Positions 7,324 to 14,823 of a stretch of 36,736 bases of DNA are shown in pieces. The notes under the pieces were generated by a model. It did no database searches and had not been told where the DNA came from. It saw nothing but the letters and a program-made list of their open reading frames with translations. The position numbers and the translations under genes were made by a program. The first letter of the stretch is position 1; each line of letters starts with the position of its first letter. The DNA comes from Bryobacterales bacterium (GTDB lineage Bacteria; Acidobacteriota; Terriglobia; Bryobacterales; Bryobacteraceae): assembly GCA_947467185.1 (NCBI GenBank), contig CANIHR010000014.1, forward strand, positions 1 through 36,736, read 5' to 3'.

Positions 7324-9471
7324 TTGACCCCTGAGAAGCCTGCCGTCGCGACCAAAGCGCCGATTGACTACCTGTTCTGGTGGCTCTCGCCGATCATTCT
7401 GTTGATCCTTGGCGCGTTCTGCTGGTCGAACCATTTCGACGCCGGTTTTCATCGGGACGACTTTCCGAACATTGTGAATAATCGCCATGTTCGCGACGCG
7501 GAGACGTTCCCGCTGATCAGTTCTCCGCTGGCGTACAGCGAGGACATGGGACACGCCGATTTCCGGCCCTTGCTGGCACTGCTGTTTGCGGTGGATTTCA
7601 ACATCAAGCACGACGGGTCGCCTTCGATCTTCCAGATGAGTACGTTCCTCTGGTTTCTGCCGCTGCCGTTTCTGATCTACCTGATGGCGAGGCTGCTGCC
7701 GGGGGCGAAGCATCTGACGGCGCTGTTTACGGCGATCCTGTTTGCGGTGCACCCGATTGTTTCCGACACGCTGAATTACATTTCGCGGCGCGGGGAATTG
7801 ATAGCGGCGGGCGCGGTGGTGGCGGCGATGGTGGTCTGGGTGGCGTATCCGGACCGGCTGCCCCTGACGCTGGGGATTGATCTGTACCGGATTCCGAAGA
7901 CGTGGTGGCAGGAATTCACGTTCAACAACGGCAAGCAAATGGAAGCCTGGTACAAGATCTGGCTGCGAGGGCCCCGTATCTACTACTTCCTGCCGCTGGT
8001 TGTGGGGGTGTTGTGTTCGCCTGCGACGACTGCATTTGCAGCTGTGGGCGCGGCGTGGCTTTGGGTGTATCCGCCGAAAGAAATCTCGGGGAAATGGAAG
8101 AGGCTTTATCCGGGAGTCATTTTCTGCGGAGCCTGGCTGTTGCTTCACACCGTGCTGACGTGGAGATACCTTGCTCCGCTGCGGGCCCCGGCGCTGCAGT
8201 ACTGGCTGGGGCAGCCTCGGGTGGCGGTGCAGTATTTTATCTGGTTCTTCACACCCTTCAATATGAGTGCGGACGCGGGTCTGTTGCCGGAGCTTCGGTT
8301 CTGGCCGCCGGAGATTCTGCTGGGAATTATTGGCACGGGCGCACTGGTGTTTATAGCGATAAAAGCGCGGAAACACGAATTGTGGCGACCGATGGCGTTT
8401 GGTATTGCATGGTTTCTGGCCGCACAGATTCCGTTTGCGCTTGTACCGCAGACGTCGGCCGATTCCGGTGCGCGGATGTTCGTCCCGTCGATCGGGTTGG
8501 CGCTGGCAGTGGGCCATGTGCTGATGCTGGCGGTGGAAAAGGCGCAGGAACGGGAGTCGGGGGCGCTGCCGCTTGCGTTTGGGCTTTCGACTTCGCTGCT
8601 GGTGCTGCTTGCGGTGATGGGCTGGCTGACTTTCGAGCGGAACAAGGTGTGGGAAAGCGACCGGACGCTGTGGATGGATACGGTGAACCGGAGTCCGGGG
8701 AATCAGCGCGCACTGGTGAACTATGCCTGGGAAATGATCAATTTTGAGGATCTGACGACGGCGGCGGAATACGCGAATCGTGCGGACAAAGCGGCGCCGC
8801 AGGATGCTCACTCGGAAGTACTGGTGGCTAAGGCGCTGGATCGTATGGGGGTTGAGGATCGGGCGGAGTTCCACTACAAGAGGGCGATTGAGCAGTGGCC
8901 GCAGTACGCGGGGGCGATGTCCTCTTATGGGACGTGGCTGGTCGCGCATCAGCGATACGCCGAGGGTACGGACTGGTCAGAAAAGGCGTTGCGTCTGAAT
9001 TACCGGGACAATGTGGCCCGGGGCAACCTGATGGATACACATTCGGCGGCGTTTGAGTGGGAAGCAGTGAATCAGATGGCGCGGCAGGCGCTGGACGTGG
9101 AGCCCGATAACGCGAGGGCGAAGCTGGGGTTAGCGATGTCCGAGGATGCGCTGAACCGGGTGAGCCGGGCGGAGAAGAACCCCGACGGCACGGCTACATC
9201 GGATGATTACCTGACGTTGTCGGTGGCGTACTTCCGGGCGAAGCGCTATGAAGACTGCGTAACTACCGCGCGGAAAGCCCTGAAAATAAAGGATGATCTG
9301 GCTGAGGCGCACTCGAATATCGCGACCTGTCTGCACGCTATGGCGCGGGACGAAGAGGCGATTACGGAGTTGCGTGAGGTAGTTCGTCTGCGGCCCGATA
9401 TGCGTGTGGCACAGGTCAATTTGTGGATCCTGGAAGAGGATCAGAGGAAGAAACGCGCGACGGTTAAGTAG
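7324..9471 (+). CDS. Polytopic membrane protein with C-terminal TPR repeats
   Basis: 715 aa from the TTG at 7324. An alternative TTG at 7276 would add 16 residues (TLLVRHRFRTLYSYR and its start residue) whose codons do not match the gene and which would cover the -10-like TATACT. The N-terminal 440 residues hold about ten membrane segments. An early luminal/periplasmic 'HFDAGFHRDDFPNIVNN' Asp-Asp motif resembles the first loop of GT-C glycosyltransferases and the eukaryotic TMTC-type TPR transferases. From about residue 450 there are tetratricopeptide repeats (PGNQRALVNYAWEM, AEFHYKRAIEQWPQYAGA, DLAEAHSNIATCLHAMARDEEAI). It is likely an inner-membrane sugar transferase or scaffold with periplasmic TPRs. 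Acceptor and donor are unknown. The porin-like gene follows 31 bp later. Confidence 0.82.
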   Translation: MTPEKPAVATKAPIDYLFWWLSPIILLILGAFCWSNHFDAGFHRDDFPNIVNNRHVRDAETFPLISSPLAYSEDMGHADFRPLLALLFAVDFNIKHDGSPSIFQMSTFLWFLPLPFLIYLMARLLPGAKHLTALFTAILFAVHPIVSDTLNYISRRGELIAAGAVVAAMVVWVAYPDRLPLTLGIDLYRIPKTWWQEFTFNNGKQMEAWYKIWLRGPRIYYFLPLVVGVLCSPATTAFAAVGAAWLWVYPPKEISGKWKRLYPGVIFCGAWLLLHTVLTWRYLAPLRAPALQYWLGQPRVAVQYFIWFFTPFNMSADAGLLPELRFWPPEILLGIIGTGALVFIAIKARKHELWRPMAFGIAWFLAAQIPFALVPQTSADSGARMFVPSIGLALAVGHVLMLAVEKAQERESGALPLAFGLSTSLLVLLAVMGWLTFERNKVWESDRTLWMDTVNRSPGNQRALVNYAWEMINFEDLTTAAEYANRADKAAPQDAHSEVLVAKALDRMGVEDRAEFHYKRAIEQWPQYAGAMSSYGTWLVAHQRYAEGTDWSEKALRLNYRDNVARGNLMDTHSAAFEWEAVNQMARQALDVEPDNARAKLGLAMSEDALNRVSRAEKNPDGTATSDDYLTLSVAYFRAKRYEDCVTTARKALKIKDDLAEAHSNIATCLHAMARDEEAITELREVVRLRPDMRVAQVNLWILEEDQRKKRATVK

Positions 9472-9489
9472 TCCCGAGGGGAGGGACGA

Positions 9490-9495
9490 TAAAGT
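9490..9495 (+). promoter_or_regulatory. -10-like hexamer before outer-membrane barrel gene
   Basis: TAAAGT ends 7 nt before the ATG at 9503. A GGAGGG run exists at 9480-9485 but is 17 nt from the ATG, too far for a normal Shine-Dalgarno. This fits a leaderless or near-leaderless transcript. Weak when taken alone. Confidence 0.3.
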
Positions 9496-9502
9496 AATTT
9501 GT

Positions 9503-10132
9503 ATGCGCTTCCTCCGCCCTGGATACTTCCTCACTGCTGCCGCTGCTGCGTCGGTTCTTCTGGTTCAACCCGCACTTGCACAAAAAGAAGTTGCTGTGAC
9601 GCTGGGGCAGATCTCCGGCCCGAACCGCACGACCAAGACAGGGGTAAGTATTACGCCTTCCAATGCTTTCGCGGTACAGGGCAGCTTTGGGAAGATGGTC
9701 CGCAGCTATAAACTGTTCGACCTTTACGGTGAAGTGAACGCGGTAGTGAGTCCGTACCAGAGTTTTTCGAGCGGCGCGACGGCAGTGACGAAGGATGTGA
9801 CGGCGTTTTATGTGACGCCCGGGGTGCGGCTGAAGTTCTATCCGAAAAAGAAGCTCTCGCCGTTTGCCGTTGTGGGTGGTGGCGCGGCGATTTATTCGAC
9901 GAGTTCGAAGACGATTGCGGGCGGGACGACGGCGAATTCGGGGTCTTCGGCGAGCGGCGCTCTGGAGTACGGCGGCGGGCTGGAATACCGGGGGAGTTCC
10001 AAAATGTCGATTCGCTTTGAAGCGCGGGATTTTTATACGGGCACCCCGCACTACGGCGTACCCGTATCCGGGAAGGGGCAGTTTAACTTCCTGGTGGGCG
10101 GCGGTTTAGTATTCCACCTTGGCGGTAAATAG
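9503..10132 (+). CDS. Outer-membrane beta-barrel protein (OmpA/OprF-like porin fold)
   Basis: 209 aa. A clear signal peptide (MRFLRPGYFLTAAAAA, hydrophobic core, cleavage after PALA) is followed by alternating hydrophobic strands rich in Gly, Ser, Thr, Tyr: 'FYVTPGVRLKFYP', 'KLSPFAVVGGGAAIYS', 'SGALEYGGGLEYR', 'MSIRFEARDFYTG', 'QFNFLVGGGLVFHLGGK'. This is the pattern of a small eight-stranded outer-membrane barrel. The ATG at 9503 is chosen because upstream in-frame codons encode the end of the previous gene in another frame and the signal peptide begins here. Its partner or ligand is unknown. It probably has its own promoter. Confidence 0.8.
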   Translation: MRFLRPGYFLTAAAAASVLLVQPALAQKEVAVTLGQISGPNRTTKTGVSITPSNAFAVQGSFGKMVRSYKLFDLYGEVNAVVSPYQSFSSGATAVTKDVTAFYVTPGVRLKFYPKKKLSPFAVVGGGAAIYSTSSKTIAGGTTANSGSSASGALEYGGGLEYRGSSKMSIRFEARDFYTGTPHYGVPVSGKGQFNFLVGGGLVFHLGGK

Positions 10133-10149
10133 GCGGCGGTAAGTAAGCC

Positions 10150-10416
10150 TCAGAGGGCCGTTTTTGCGGCCTGCGTGGCGGGTCGCGCGTGGCAGGTGGT
10201 CCAGGCGTGTCTTGCGGGCAAGCCGGGGATCATGGCGGCCACCAGGCGGTCGCGAGCTTCTTTGTGGGCGACGAGGGCCTGATCGGCCTGACGCATGGCT
10301 GCTTCGAGGGCGGTTTTGTCGGCGGACGCCGCTAATTTGTGAACGAGAGTTGTTTGCCGGGAGAACGCCTCCCAGGTTTTGCGGTAAGCCTGCCGCAGAT
10401 TTGCTTTTGTATCCAT
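10150..10416 (-). CDS. Small helical protein of unknown function
   Basis: 88 aa from the ATG at 10416; a GTG directly before it (10419) is possible. The protein is alanine-rich and predicted helical (ANLRQAYRKTWEAFSRQTTL, LEAAMRQADQALVAHKEARD) and ends in a short tail with one Cys and one His close together (WTTCHARPA). There is no signal peptide or membrane segment. It is a convergent single gene, 17 bp beyond the end of the outer-membrane barrel gene. The opposite strand is also open here, but its product is an Arg/Gly-rich shadow. I do not recognise a family. The protein may be real but could be spurious. Confidence 0.55.
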   Translation of the reverse strand: MDTKANLRQAYRKTWEAFSRQTTLVHKLAASADKTALEAAMRQADQALVAHKEARDRLVAAMIPGLPARHAWTTCHARPATQAAKTAL

Positions 10417-10495
10417 CACTCATTTAGACGGTTCGGGGGGCCGAATCGTTCGCGACGCCTCAAATAATTCCGGGTATGGCCGATATGTCCTGCAG

Positions 10496-10849
10496 ATGGA
10501 CGTTTTCCGCCACTGCGCTGAAGAGATTCTGGATGTTGCCCGCATGGGGGGCTCCGAGAGCCTGACGGTGCTGGTTCATGACAACGGGCCTGGGATGCGC
10601 CCGGGGCTGCATCTGATTATGGGCGCGGCACAGGAGGGCTGTCTGCCGCTGCACGGGGCAGGGACGGCTTCGTTTCGGGTAACGAGGCAAGTGGGTGCCG
10701 ACGGTGCATTTATTCGCGTGCGCGGGGCTCAGGGCGCGAGGGACTGCGATCTGCGGGCTGCCACTTTGGCGATGCCGCTACCTCCGCCATTCCTGCTGAA
10801 TAACCAGGCTCTGTATGAGGTGACGGGAGGTCGGGCGCTGGCCGTTTAA
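10496..10849 (+). CDS. Small protein with possible degenerate GHKL ATP-binding motifs
   Basis: 117 aa. Residues about 5-34 read 'RHCAEEILDVAR' followed by 'LTVLVHDNGPGM'. The second is a good match to the G1 box (DxGxG with DNGxGM) of GHKL ATPases such as histidine kinases and MutL, and the first could be a remnant of the N box, with Asp in place of the key Asn. 'GLHLIMGAAQEG' (about 37-48) could correspond to the G2-box helix. The distance between G1 and this helix is very short, so the ATP lid is missing. The reading frame has the codon pattern of its neighbours, so it is likely a real gene. The GHKL reading is a hypothesis. No SD is obvious. The lipoprotein gene starts 10 bp after its stop. 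Confidence 0.5.
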   Translation: MDVFRHCAEEILDVARMGGSESLTVLVHDNGPGMRPGLHLIMGAAQEGCLPLHGAGTASFRVTRQVGADGAFIRVRGAQGARDCDLRAATLAMPLPPPFLLNNQALYEVTGGRALAV

Positions 10850-10852
10850 ACT
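10847..10852 (+). promoter_or_regulatory. -10-like hexamer before lipoprotein gene
   Basis: TAAACT overlaps the stop codon of the previous gene and ends 7 nt before the GTG at 10860, which has no Shine-Dalgarno. It is compatible with a leaderless start. Weak alone; listed because the same arrangement recurs in this window. Confidence 0.25.
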
Positions 10853-10859
10853 GGTTCAT

Positions 10860-11402
10860 GTGAAATCTCGTGCCTCCCGCCTTTGTGCTCTCCTCGCAGT
10901 TGTTCTCCTGGCCACTACCGCCTGCCGGGGGCGTCACAGCCGGACCGAGGTGAAGAATGAAGAGCCTGCGGCGAGCGTGGGCGTGGCTTCGGTGCTGAAG
11001 ATGAGCGACCAGGCTGCGGCGACACAGCTGCTGAAGGGCTTTCATGCGCTGGAGGGCGGGGCGTGGCGCTGGACAGCCGGAACTTTCCAGGTTCTGTTGC
11101 AGCCGCCTGCGGGCTCGGCGCAGAAAGGTGCGACGCTGACGTTCGCGTTCAGTATTCCCGACGTGGTGATCCAGAAGGTGAGCGCAATGGCACTGACGGC
11201 TTCGATTGGCGGTACGAAGCTGAAGACCGAGAGCTATTCGAAGGCCGGTCCGTACACGTTTTCGGCGGATGTGCCTGCCGCAGCGCTGGCGGGCGACGCG
11301 GTAACCATCGATTTCGCGTTTGATAAGAGTTTGCCGGCGGGGTCAGTAGATCAGCGGGAACTGGCGGTGGTGGCTACTTCGGTTGGGCTGGAAAGTAAGT
11401 GA
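10860..11402 (+). CDS. Putative lipoprotein with a beta-sandwich-like domain shared with the next gene
   Basis: 180 aa, GTG start. A basic N-terminus and hydrophobic stretch lead to Cys22 in 'LLATTAC', an imperfect lipobox. The mature part contains 'GFHALEGGAWRWTAGTFQVL', then a strand-rich region, then 'VDQRELAVVATSVGLE'. The same landmarks, in the same order and spacing, occur in the last 113 residues of the downstream membrane protein (LPLETGFRWMPG ... NNRELGLIVGRIEI), so the two genes share a domain. I have no family name. The stop and the next start overlap as GTGA, so translation is coupled. It probably acts outside the cytoplasm together with the downstream GT-C-like protein. Confidence 0.7.
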   Translation: MKSRASRLCALLAVVLLATTACRGRHSRTEVKNEEPAASVGVASVLKMSDQAAATQLLKGFHALEGGAWRWTAGTFQVLLQPPAGSAQKGATLTFAFSIPDVVIQKVSAMALTASIGGTKLKTESYSKAGPYTFSADVPAAALAGDAVTIDFAFDKSLPAGSVDQRELAVVATSVGLESK

Positions 11403-13324
11403 GTACCGGCACTGGCGGGCCATCTCCGAAGAGTGTCCTGCGTTTTGTTGTCCTGATTTCTCCCATTCTGTTTCTGCTGGGGCTGTATCGCGAAGGTCTG
11501 GACATTTGGTTCATGCAGGATGACTTTGCGTGGCTGAGTTTGCTGCGGCAGGCCAACAGCCCATCGGACGTGTTCCGGATCTTGTTTGAACCGGCGGCAC
11601 AAGGGACGATCCGGCCGTGGAGTGAGCGGGGCTTCTTCCTCCTGTTCCAGTATCTGTTCGGGCTGGACAACTATCCGTTCCGGTTGATGGCGTTTGCCAC
11701 GGCGGCGGCGGATGCGCTGCTGATCGGCTGGGTGATTCGGCGGCTGACGGGTTCGGGGATGAATGCGGCGGTGGCTGGCGCGGTGGCGGGGATCGCCTGG
11801 ATCGCGAACGCTTCGCTGGTGGTTGCGATGACCTGGAGTTCCGCCTGGAACGAATTGCTGTGTCCGTTTTTCCTGCTGACCGCGCTGGTTTGCTTTGTGA
11901 AGTTCGAAGAGACGGGCCGCCGGGTGTTCTGGTGGTTGCAGTTGGTGGTTTTTGTGCTGGGTTTCGGGGTGCTGGAGATCAATGTGGTCTATCCGGCGAT
12001 CGCGGTGGCCTGGGTGTTGTTCGTTTCGGGGAAAGAAAAGAAGCGGCTGCTGCTGCTGGCCGAGGCCCCGTTGTTCGTGATCTCGGTGGTGTACTTCCTG
12101 ATCCACCGGGCGGTGGCGCCGTTGCCCGCAACGGGTGCTTATGCGCTGCATTTCGACGGGGCGATCTTTAAGACGCTGGCGCTGTACGGGAAATGGTCAC
12201 TCTTGCCGGCTGACTGGGTCGCGTGGAAACACTCGGCGCTGGCGGGGAAGGTGATTCTGGGGACGGGGCTGGTGGGAATCGCCGGGCTGGTGGTTGTGGA
12301 GTTTCGGCGGGGCCGTACTGTGGCGCTGTTTTTCGCTGCGTGGTTCCTGATTACGCTGGGGCCGCTGCTGCCGCTTTCGGGGCATCGCAGCGATTATTAC
12401 CTGACGATTCCGGTGATTGGCGTCGGGATGCTGGCGGGCTGGAGTGTGGGGGCGGCATGGAAATCCGGGTCGGGTGAAGGCAAGCGGGCCTGGCAGGCAA
12501 TTCCGGTATTTTGTGTCATTGTTTATCTGGCAGGGATGGTGCCGGTGGCACGAACCGCGACGGCGTGGTGGTATGTGCGGGCCGAGGCAGTGCGGACTCT
12601 GGTGCTGGGTGTGGAAGCGGCGCATAAGGCGCATCCGGATTCGGTGATCGTGCTGGAAGGGGTTACGACCGAGTTATTTAACAACGCGATTGGGCATTCG
12701 CCTTTCTATCCGTCGGGGATCGACAAGGTGTATCTGGCCCCGGGGTCGGAAGCGAAGATTGCTTCGGCGCCGGAATTGGCGGAGTTCAAAGATCTGGTAC
12801 TGGAGCCCTCAGTACTGCGAAATGCGTTGACGTCGGGTCGCGCAGTGGTATACTCCATTTCTGGCGATCATCTCCGGAATATAACGGAGATATACAAGCG
12901 GTCTGCTCCGGATCGACTTGCTGATCAGTTGCCGAGTCGCGTCGACATCGGCAATTCTTTGTACTCCTGGCTGGTTGGCCCAGAGTGGCTTCCGCTCGAG
13001 ACCGGTTTCCGTTGGATGCCGGGTCGTGGAACGGTACGACTGCATGGTCCGGTCTCTGTCGGGAATAAATTAAGTCTTGACGGGTATAGTCCGGAAGAGC
13101 AGTTGAAGCGTTCTCCGCGTCACTTGACCGTCCTGATGGATGGTATAGTACTCGGACAAACGCAAATCGTACATCCGGAAAGTAACTTCCATCGTCTATT
13201 TCCTATACCAGAAAGTCTGGTTGGAAAAAAAGAAGTGGAACTGGAGATCCGGGTGGACCCTGTGGAGCGTATTAACAACAGGGAACTGGGTTTGATCGTG
13301 GGAAGAATTGAGATTCTTCCGTAG
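11399..13324 (+). CDS. GT-C-like polytopic membrane protein with extracytoplasmic C-terminal domain
   Basis: 641 aa, GTG start in a 4-bp overlap with the lipoprotein gene. After the first membrane helix comes 'FMQDDFAWLSLL', an Asp-Asp motif in the first periplasmic loop typical of GT-C fold glycosyltransferases that use polyprenyl-linked sugars. About ten membrane helices follow to about residue 410. The last 230 residues are soluble. Within them, residues 529-641 are a strand-rich domain also found in the upstream lipoprotein. From roughly 12840 onwards codon use changes: many A/T-ending codons such as ATA, GTA, CAA, AAA and GGT, unlike the GGG/GCG/CTG-rich part before it. This suggests the C-terminal part has a different history. 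Donor and acceptor are unknown. Confidence 0.75.
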   Translation: MSTGTGGPSPKSVLRFVVLISPILFLLGLYREGLDIWFMQDDFAWLSLLRQANSPSDVFRILFEPAAQGTIRPWSERGFFLLFQYLFGLDNYPFRLMAFATAAADALLIGWVIRRLTGSGMNAAVAGAVAGIAWIANASLVVAMTWSSAWNELLCPFFLLTALVCFVKFEETGRRVFWWLQLVVFVLGFGVLEINVVYPAIAVAWVLFVSGKEKKRLLLLAEAPLFVISVVYFLIHRAVAPLPATGAYALHFDGAIFKTLALYGKWSLLPADWVAWKHSALAGKVILGTGLVGIAGLVVVEFRRGRTVALFFAAWFLITLGPLLPLSGHRSDYYLTIPVIGVGMLAGWSVGAAWKSGSGEGKRAWQAIPVFCVIVYLAGMVPVARTATAWWYVRAEAVRTLVLGVEAAHKAHPDSVIVLEGVTTELFNNAIGHSPFYPSGIDKVYLAPGSEAKIASAPELAEFKDLVLEPSVLRNALTSGRAVVYSISGDHLRNITEIYKRSAPDRLADQLPSRVDIGNSLYSWLVGPEWLPLETGFRWMPGRGTVRLHGPVSVGNKLSLDGYSPEEQLKRSPRHLTVLMDGIVLGQTQIVHPESNFHRLFPIPESLVGKKEVELEIRVDPVERINNRELGLIVGRIEILP

Positions 13325-13708
13325 GGATCGGTAACGCGGGGAAAATTTCCAGCGACATATAGACCTTGGGCTTGAATTCGTATAGGCTGGTCCATCACGC
13401 GGAATTCGGGATGGGTTTTGGTTTGGCAACCAACGTGCTAGTACGAGGGAGCGAAACCCGGGAAGCTGAAAGGCCGGGCTGGCAGGTTAGCAAAAGTTAA
13501 GCTTTCGGCACTAAGATTTTTTGAAACTTTGAGAGCAGATCGTCGTCTTATCTCATAACGAGCGAAACGAAGCGACTTTCGGCGACACAAAGCGTAAGCA
13601 GACAAGATTCGACAAGAGCCAGGCCGATGATCGGGCTGGCAGCAGGAGCCGCCAGCGGAAAGTCGGCGGCAGGGCCGAGAGTTTGGCTCAAGAAAGACAG
13701 GTAATACT
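13325..13708 (+). other. 384-bp non-coding region with serial hairpins, candidate structured leader or small RNA
   Basis: No convincing protein gene is present. Inverted repeats I can pair by hand: TTGGTT/AACCAA with a 4-nt loop (13418-13433); CCCGG/CCGGG (13457-13461 with 13474-13478); CGAAA/TTTCG (13563-13567 with 13577-13581); GCCAG.CCGAT/ATCGG.CTGGC (13618-13640); GCCGCC/GGCGGC (13648-13653 with 13665-13670). GCGAAAC occurs twice (13451 and 13562) and a related GCGGAAAG once (13655), next to the stems. The last hairpins end about 40 nt before the DksA/TraR-like ATG. Either a long 5' leader or an independent RNA would fit. I could not match it to RNase P, SRP, tmRNA or 6S RNA signatures. 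Confidence 0.45.
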
Positions 13709-14086
13709 ATGACCAAGGCTGAATTGGAGAAGGCAAAAAACGTACTGGAGGCAAAGATGGCGGAACTGTCGGGTTCTCTCCGGAACCGCGACGAAATCGT
13801 CATCGAGAAGGCGCCGGACGCACTGGATGAAGTGCAGCTGGCAGGAGAACGCGAACTCGCGATCCGCAATCTGGACCGTGACTCGAACATGCTGCGGCAG
13901 ATTCGCCGGGCACTGCACCGCATCGCGGATGGATCTTACGGGATCTGCCTGCACTGTGAAGAAGAAATCTCGCCGAAGCGCGTGGTCGCGGTACCGTGGG
14001 CTGCGTATTGCATTAAGTGCCAGGAGCAGGTTGACCGTCATGAGATCCAGGTGGATGAATCCGCCGATCTCTTCGCGGCTGCGTAA
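13709..14086 (+). CDS. DksA/TraR-family C4 zinc-finger protein
   Basis: 125 aa. An N-terminal coiled-coil hairpin (about residues 1-75, KAELEKAKNVLEAKMAEL ... MLRQIRRALHRIADGSYG) is followed by a C4 zinc finger with Cys80, Cys83, Cys101 and Cys104 (CLHCEEEISPKRVVAVPWA..C..C). This is the architecture of DksA/TraR proteins, which enter the secondary channel of RNA polymerase and tune initiation, often with ppGpp. The tip acidic residues may be in DALDE (38-42), as in DksA. The length is shorter than E. coli DksA and typical of the general TraR/DksA group. It follows a 384-bp structured non-coding region and is followed by a strong hairpin, so it is probably monocistronic. Confidence 0.9.
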   Translation: MTKAELEKAKNVLEAKMAELSGSLRNRDEIVIEKAPDALDEVQLAGERELAIRNLDRDSNMLRQIRRALHRIADGSYGICLHCEEEISPKRVVAVPWAAYCIKCQEQVDRHEIQVDESADLFAAA

Positions 14087-14113
14087 GCTTCCGACTTCGG
14101 ACGCAAGAAACTT

Positions 14114-14150
14114 AGGGCGGACTCTGACTTTTCGGTCAGATGTCCGCCCT
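14114..14150. terminator. Terminator hairpin between convergent genes, possibly bidirectional
   Basis: AGGGCGGAC...CTGAC, loop TTTTCG, GTCAG...GTCCGCCCT forms a stem of about 14 pairs with one small internal loop. It lies between the stop of the DksA/TraR-like gene (14086) and the convergent stop of pgeF (14174). The T tract after it is interrupted on the plus strand (TCGTGTTTGTG) and on the minus strand (AAGTTTCTTG), so it may work in both directions with modest strength. Confidence 0.75.
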
Positions 14151-14173
14151 TCGTGTTTGTGTCGAGGTACTTT

Positions 14174-14800
14174 TCAGGCGAGACCGATGAAGGAGATCAT
14201 GCGGCCGCTCTCATCGGGTTCTCGCCGGAAGGAAAAAAAGTCCAGGGAGCAGTATGTACAGTTTTGTGACACCCAGATGTTTCTTACCCCGGCCTGGGTC
14301 AATTGCAGCGAATTGACGGATTTCAGGTTGACCTTCGCCGGGACCTCGGTCTGTTCCAATTCGGGCACCCATGTACCGAATTGGCGCGCCACAACGGGAC
14401 CCACTTCGTAGCAGCAGCCTCCGATTGAGGGTCCGATGGCGGCGATGACGTCGCCGGGGCGGGTACCAAAGCGGTGGGTCATGCGGGCAAGGGCTTCGGG
14501 GACGATGCGGGTGGCGGTGCCACGCCAGCCGGCGTGAACGGCGGCGACGACGCGATTTACGGGGTCTGCCAGCAGGACGGGGACGCAATCGGCGGTTCGG
14601 ACGCCCACGACCGCGCCGGGTTCATGAGTGACGAGGCCGTCGCCCTCAGCGATACGGTCGCCGCGCTCGGTTTCGACGTGGAGCACCACGCACGAGTGAA
14701 TTTGACGGAGGGTGGTAATTTCTACCGGGTAATCGGAGTGCCGGGTACCGAAGCCATGGCGGAGCCAGGGGAGTTCGGAGAGGTTGGGGGCGGTGATCAT
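14174..14800 (-). CDS. pgeF: PgeF/YfiH-type laccase-domain protein (purine nucleoside phosphorylase family)
   Basis: 208 aa. All landmarks of the Cu-oxidase_4/YfiH family are present: 'QIHS' with His35, 'AEGDGLVT', 'RTADCVPVLLAD' with Cys72, 'AVHAGWRGTA' with His89, 'AIGPSIGGCCYEVG' and the terminal 'CTYC...FFSFRR'. His35, Cys72 and His89 are the expected zinc ligands. Family members are reported as purine nucleoside phosphorylase/adenosine deaminase enzymes and, in E. coli, as a peptidoglycan editing factor that prevents serine misincorporation. It is slightly shorter than E. coli YfiH (about 240 aa), with a short N-terminus. It diverges from the GT-C gene at 14824 with only 23 bp between starts. 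Confidence 0.92.
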   Translation of the reverse strand: MITAPNLSELPWLRHGFGTRHSDYPVEITTLRQIHSCVVLHVETERGDRIAEGDGLVTHEPGAVVGVRTADCVPVLLADPVNRVVAAVHAGWRGTATRIVPEALARMTHRFGTRPGDVIAAIGPSIGGCCYEVGPVVARQFGTWVPELEQTEVPAKVNLKSVNSLQLTQAGVRNIWVSQNCTYCSLDFFSFRREPDESGRMISFIGLA

Positions 14801-14823
14801 GAAGTAAACTTCGATCTTACGGC

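Noticed and set aside
13440-13700. RNase P, SRP, tmRNA or 6S RNA in the structured non-coding region
   Set aside because: GGAAAGTCGG recalls the RNase P P4 strand, but the partner ACAGAACCCGGC-type element and other conserved blocks are absent; no [13 protein letters not shown] loop or tmRNA ends were found.
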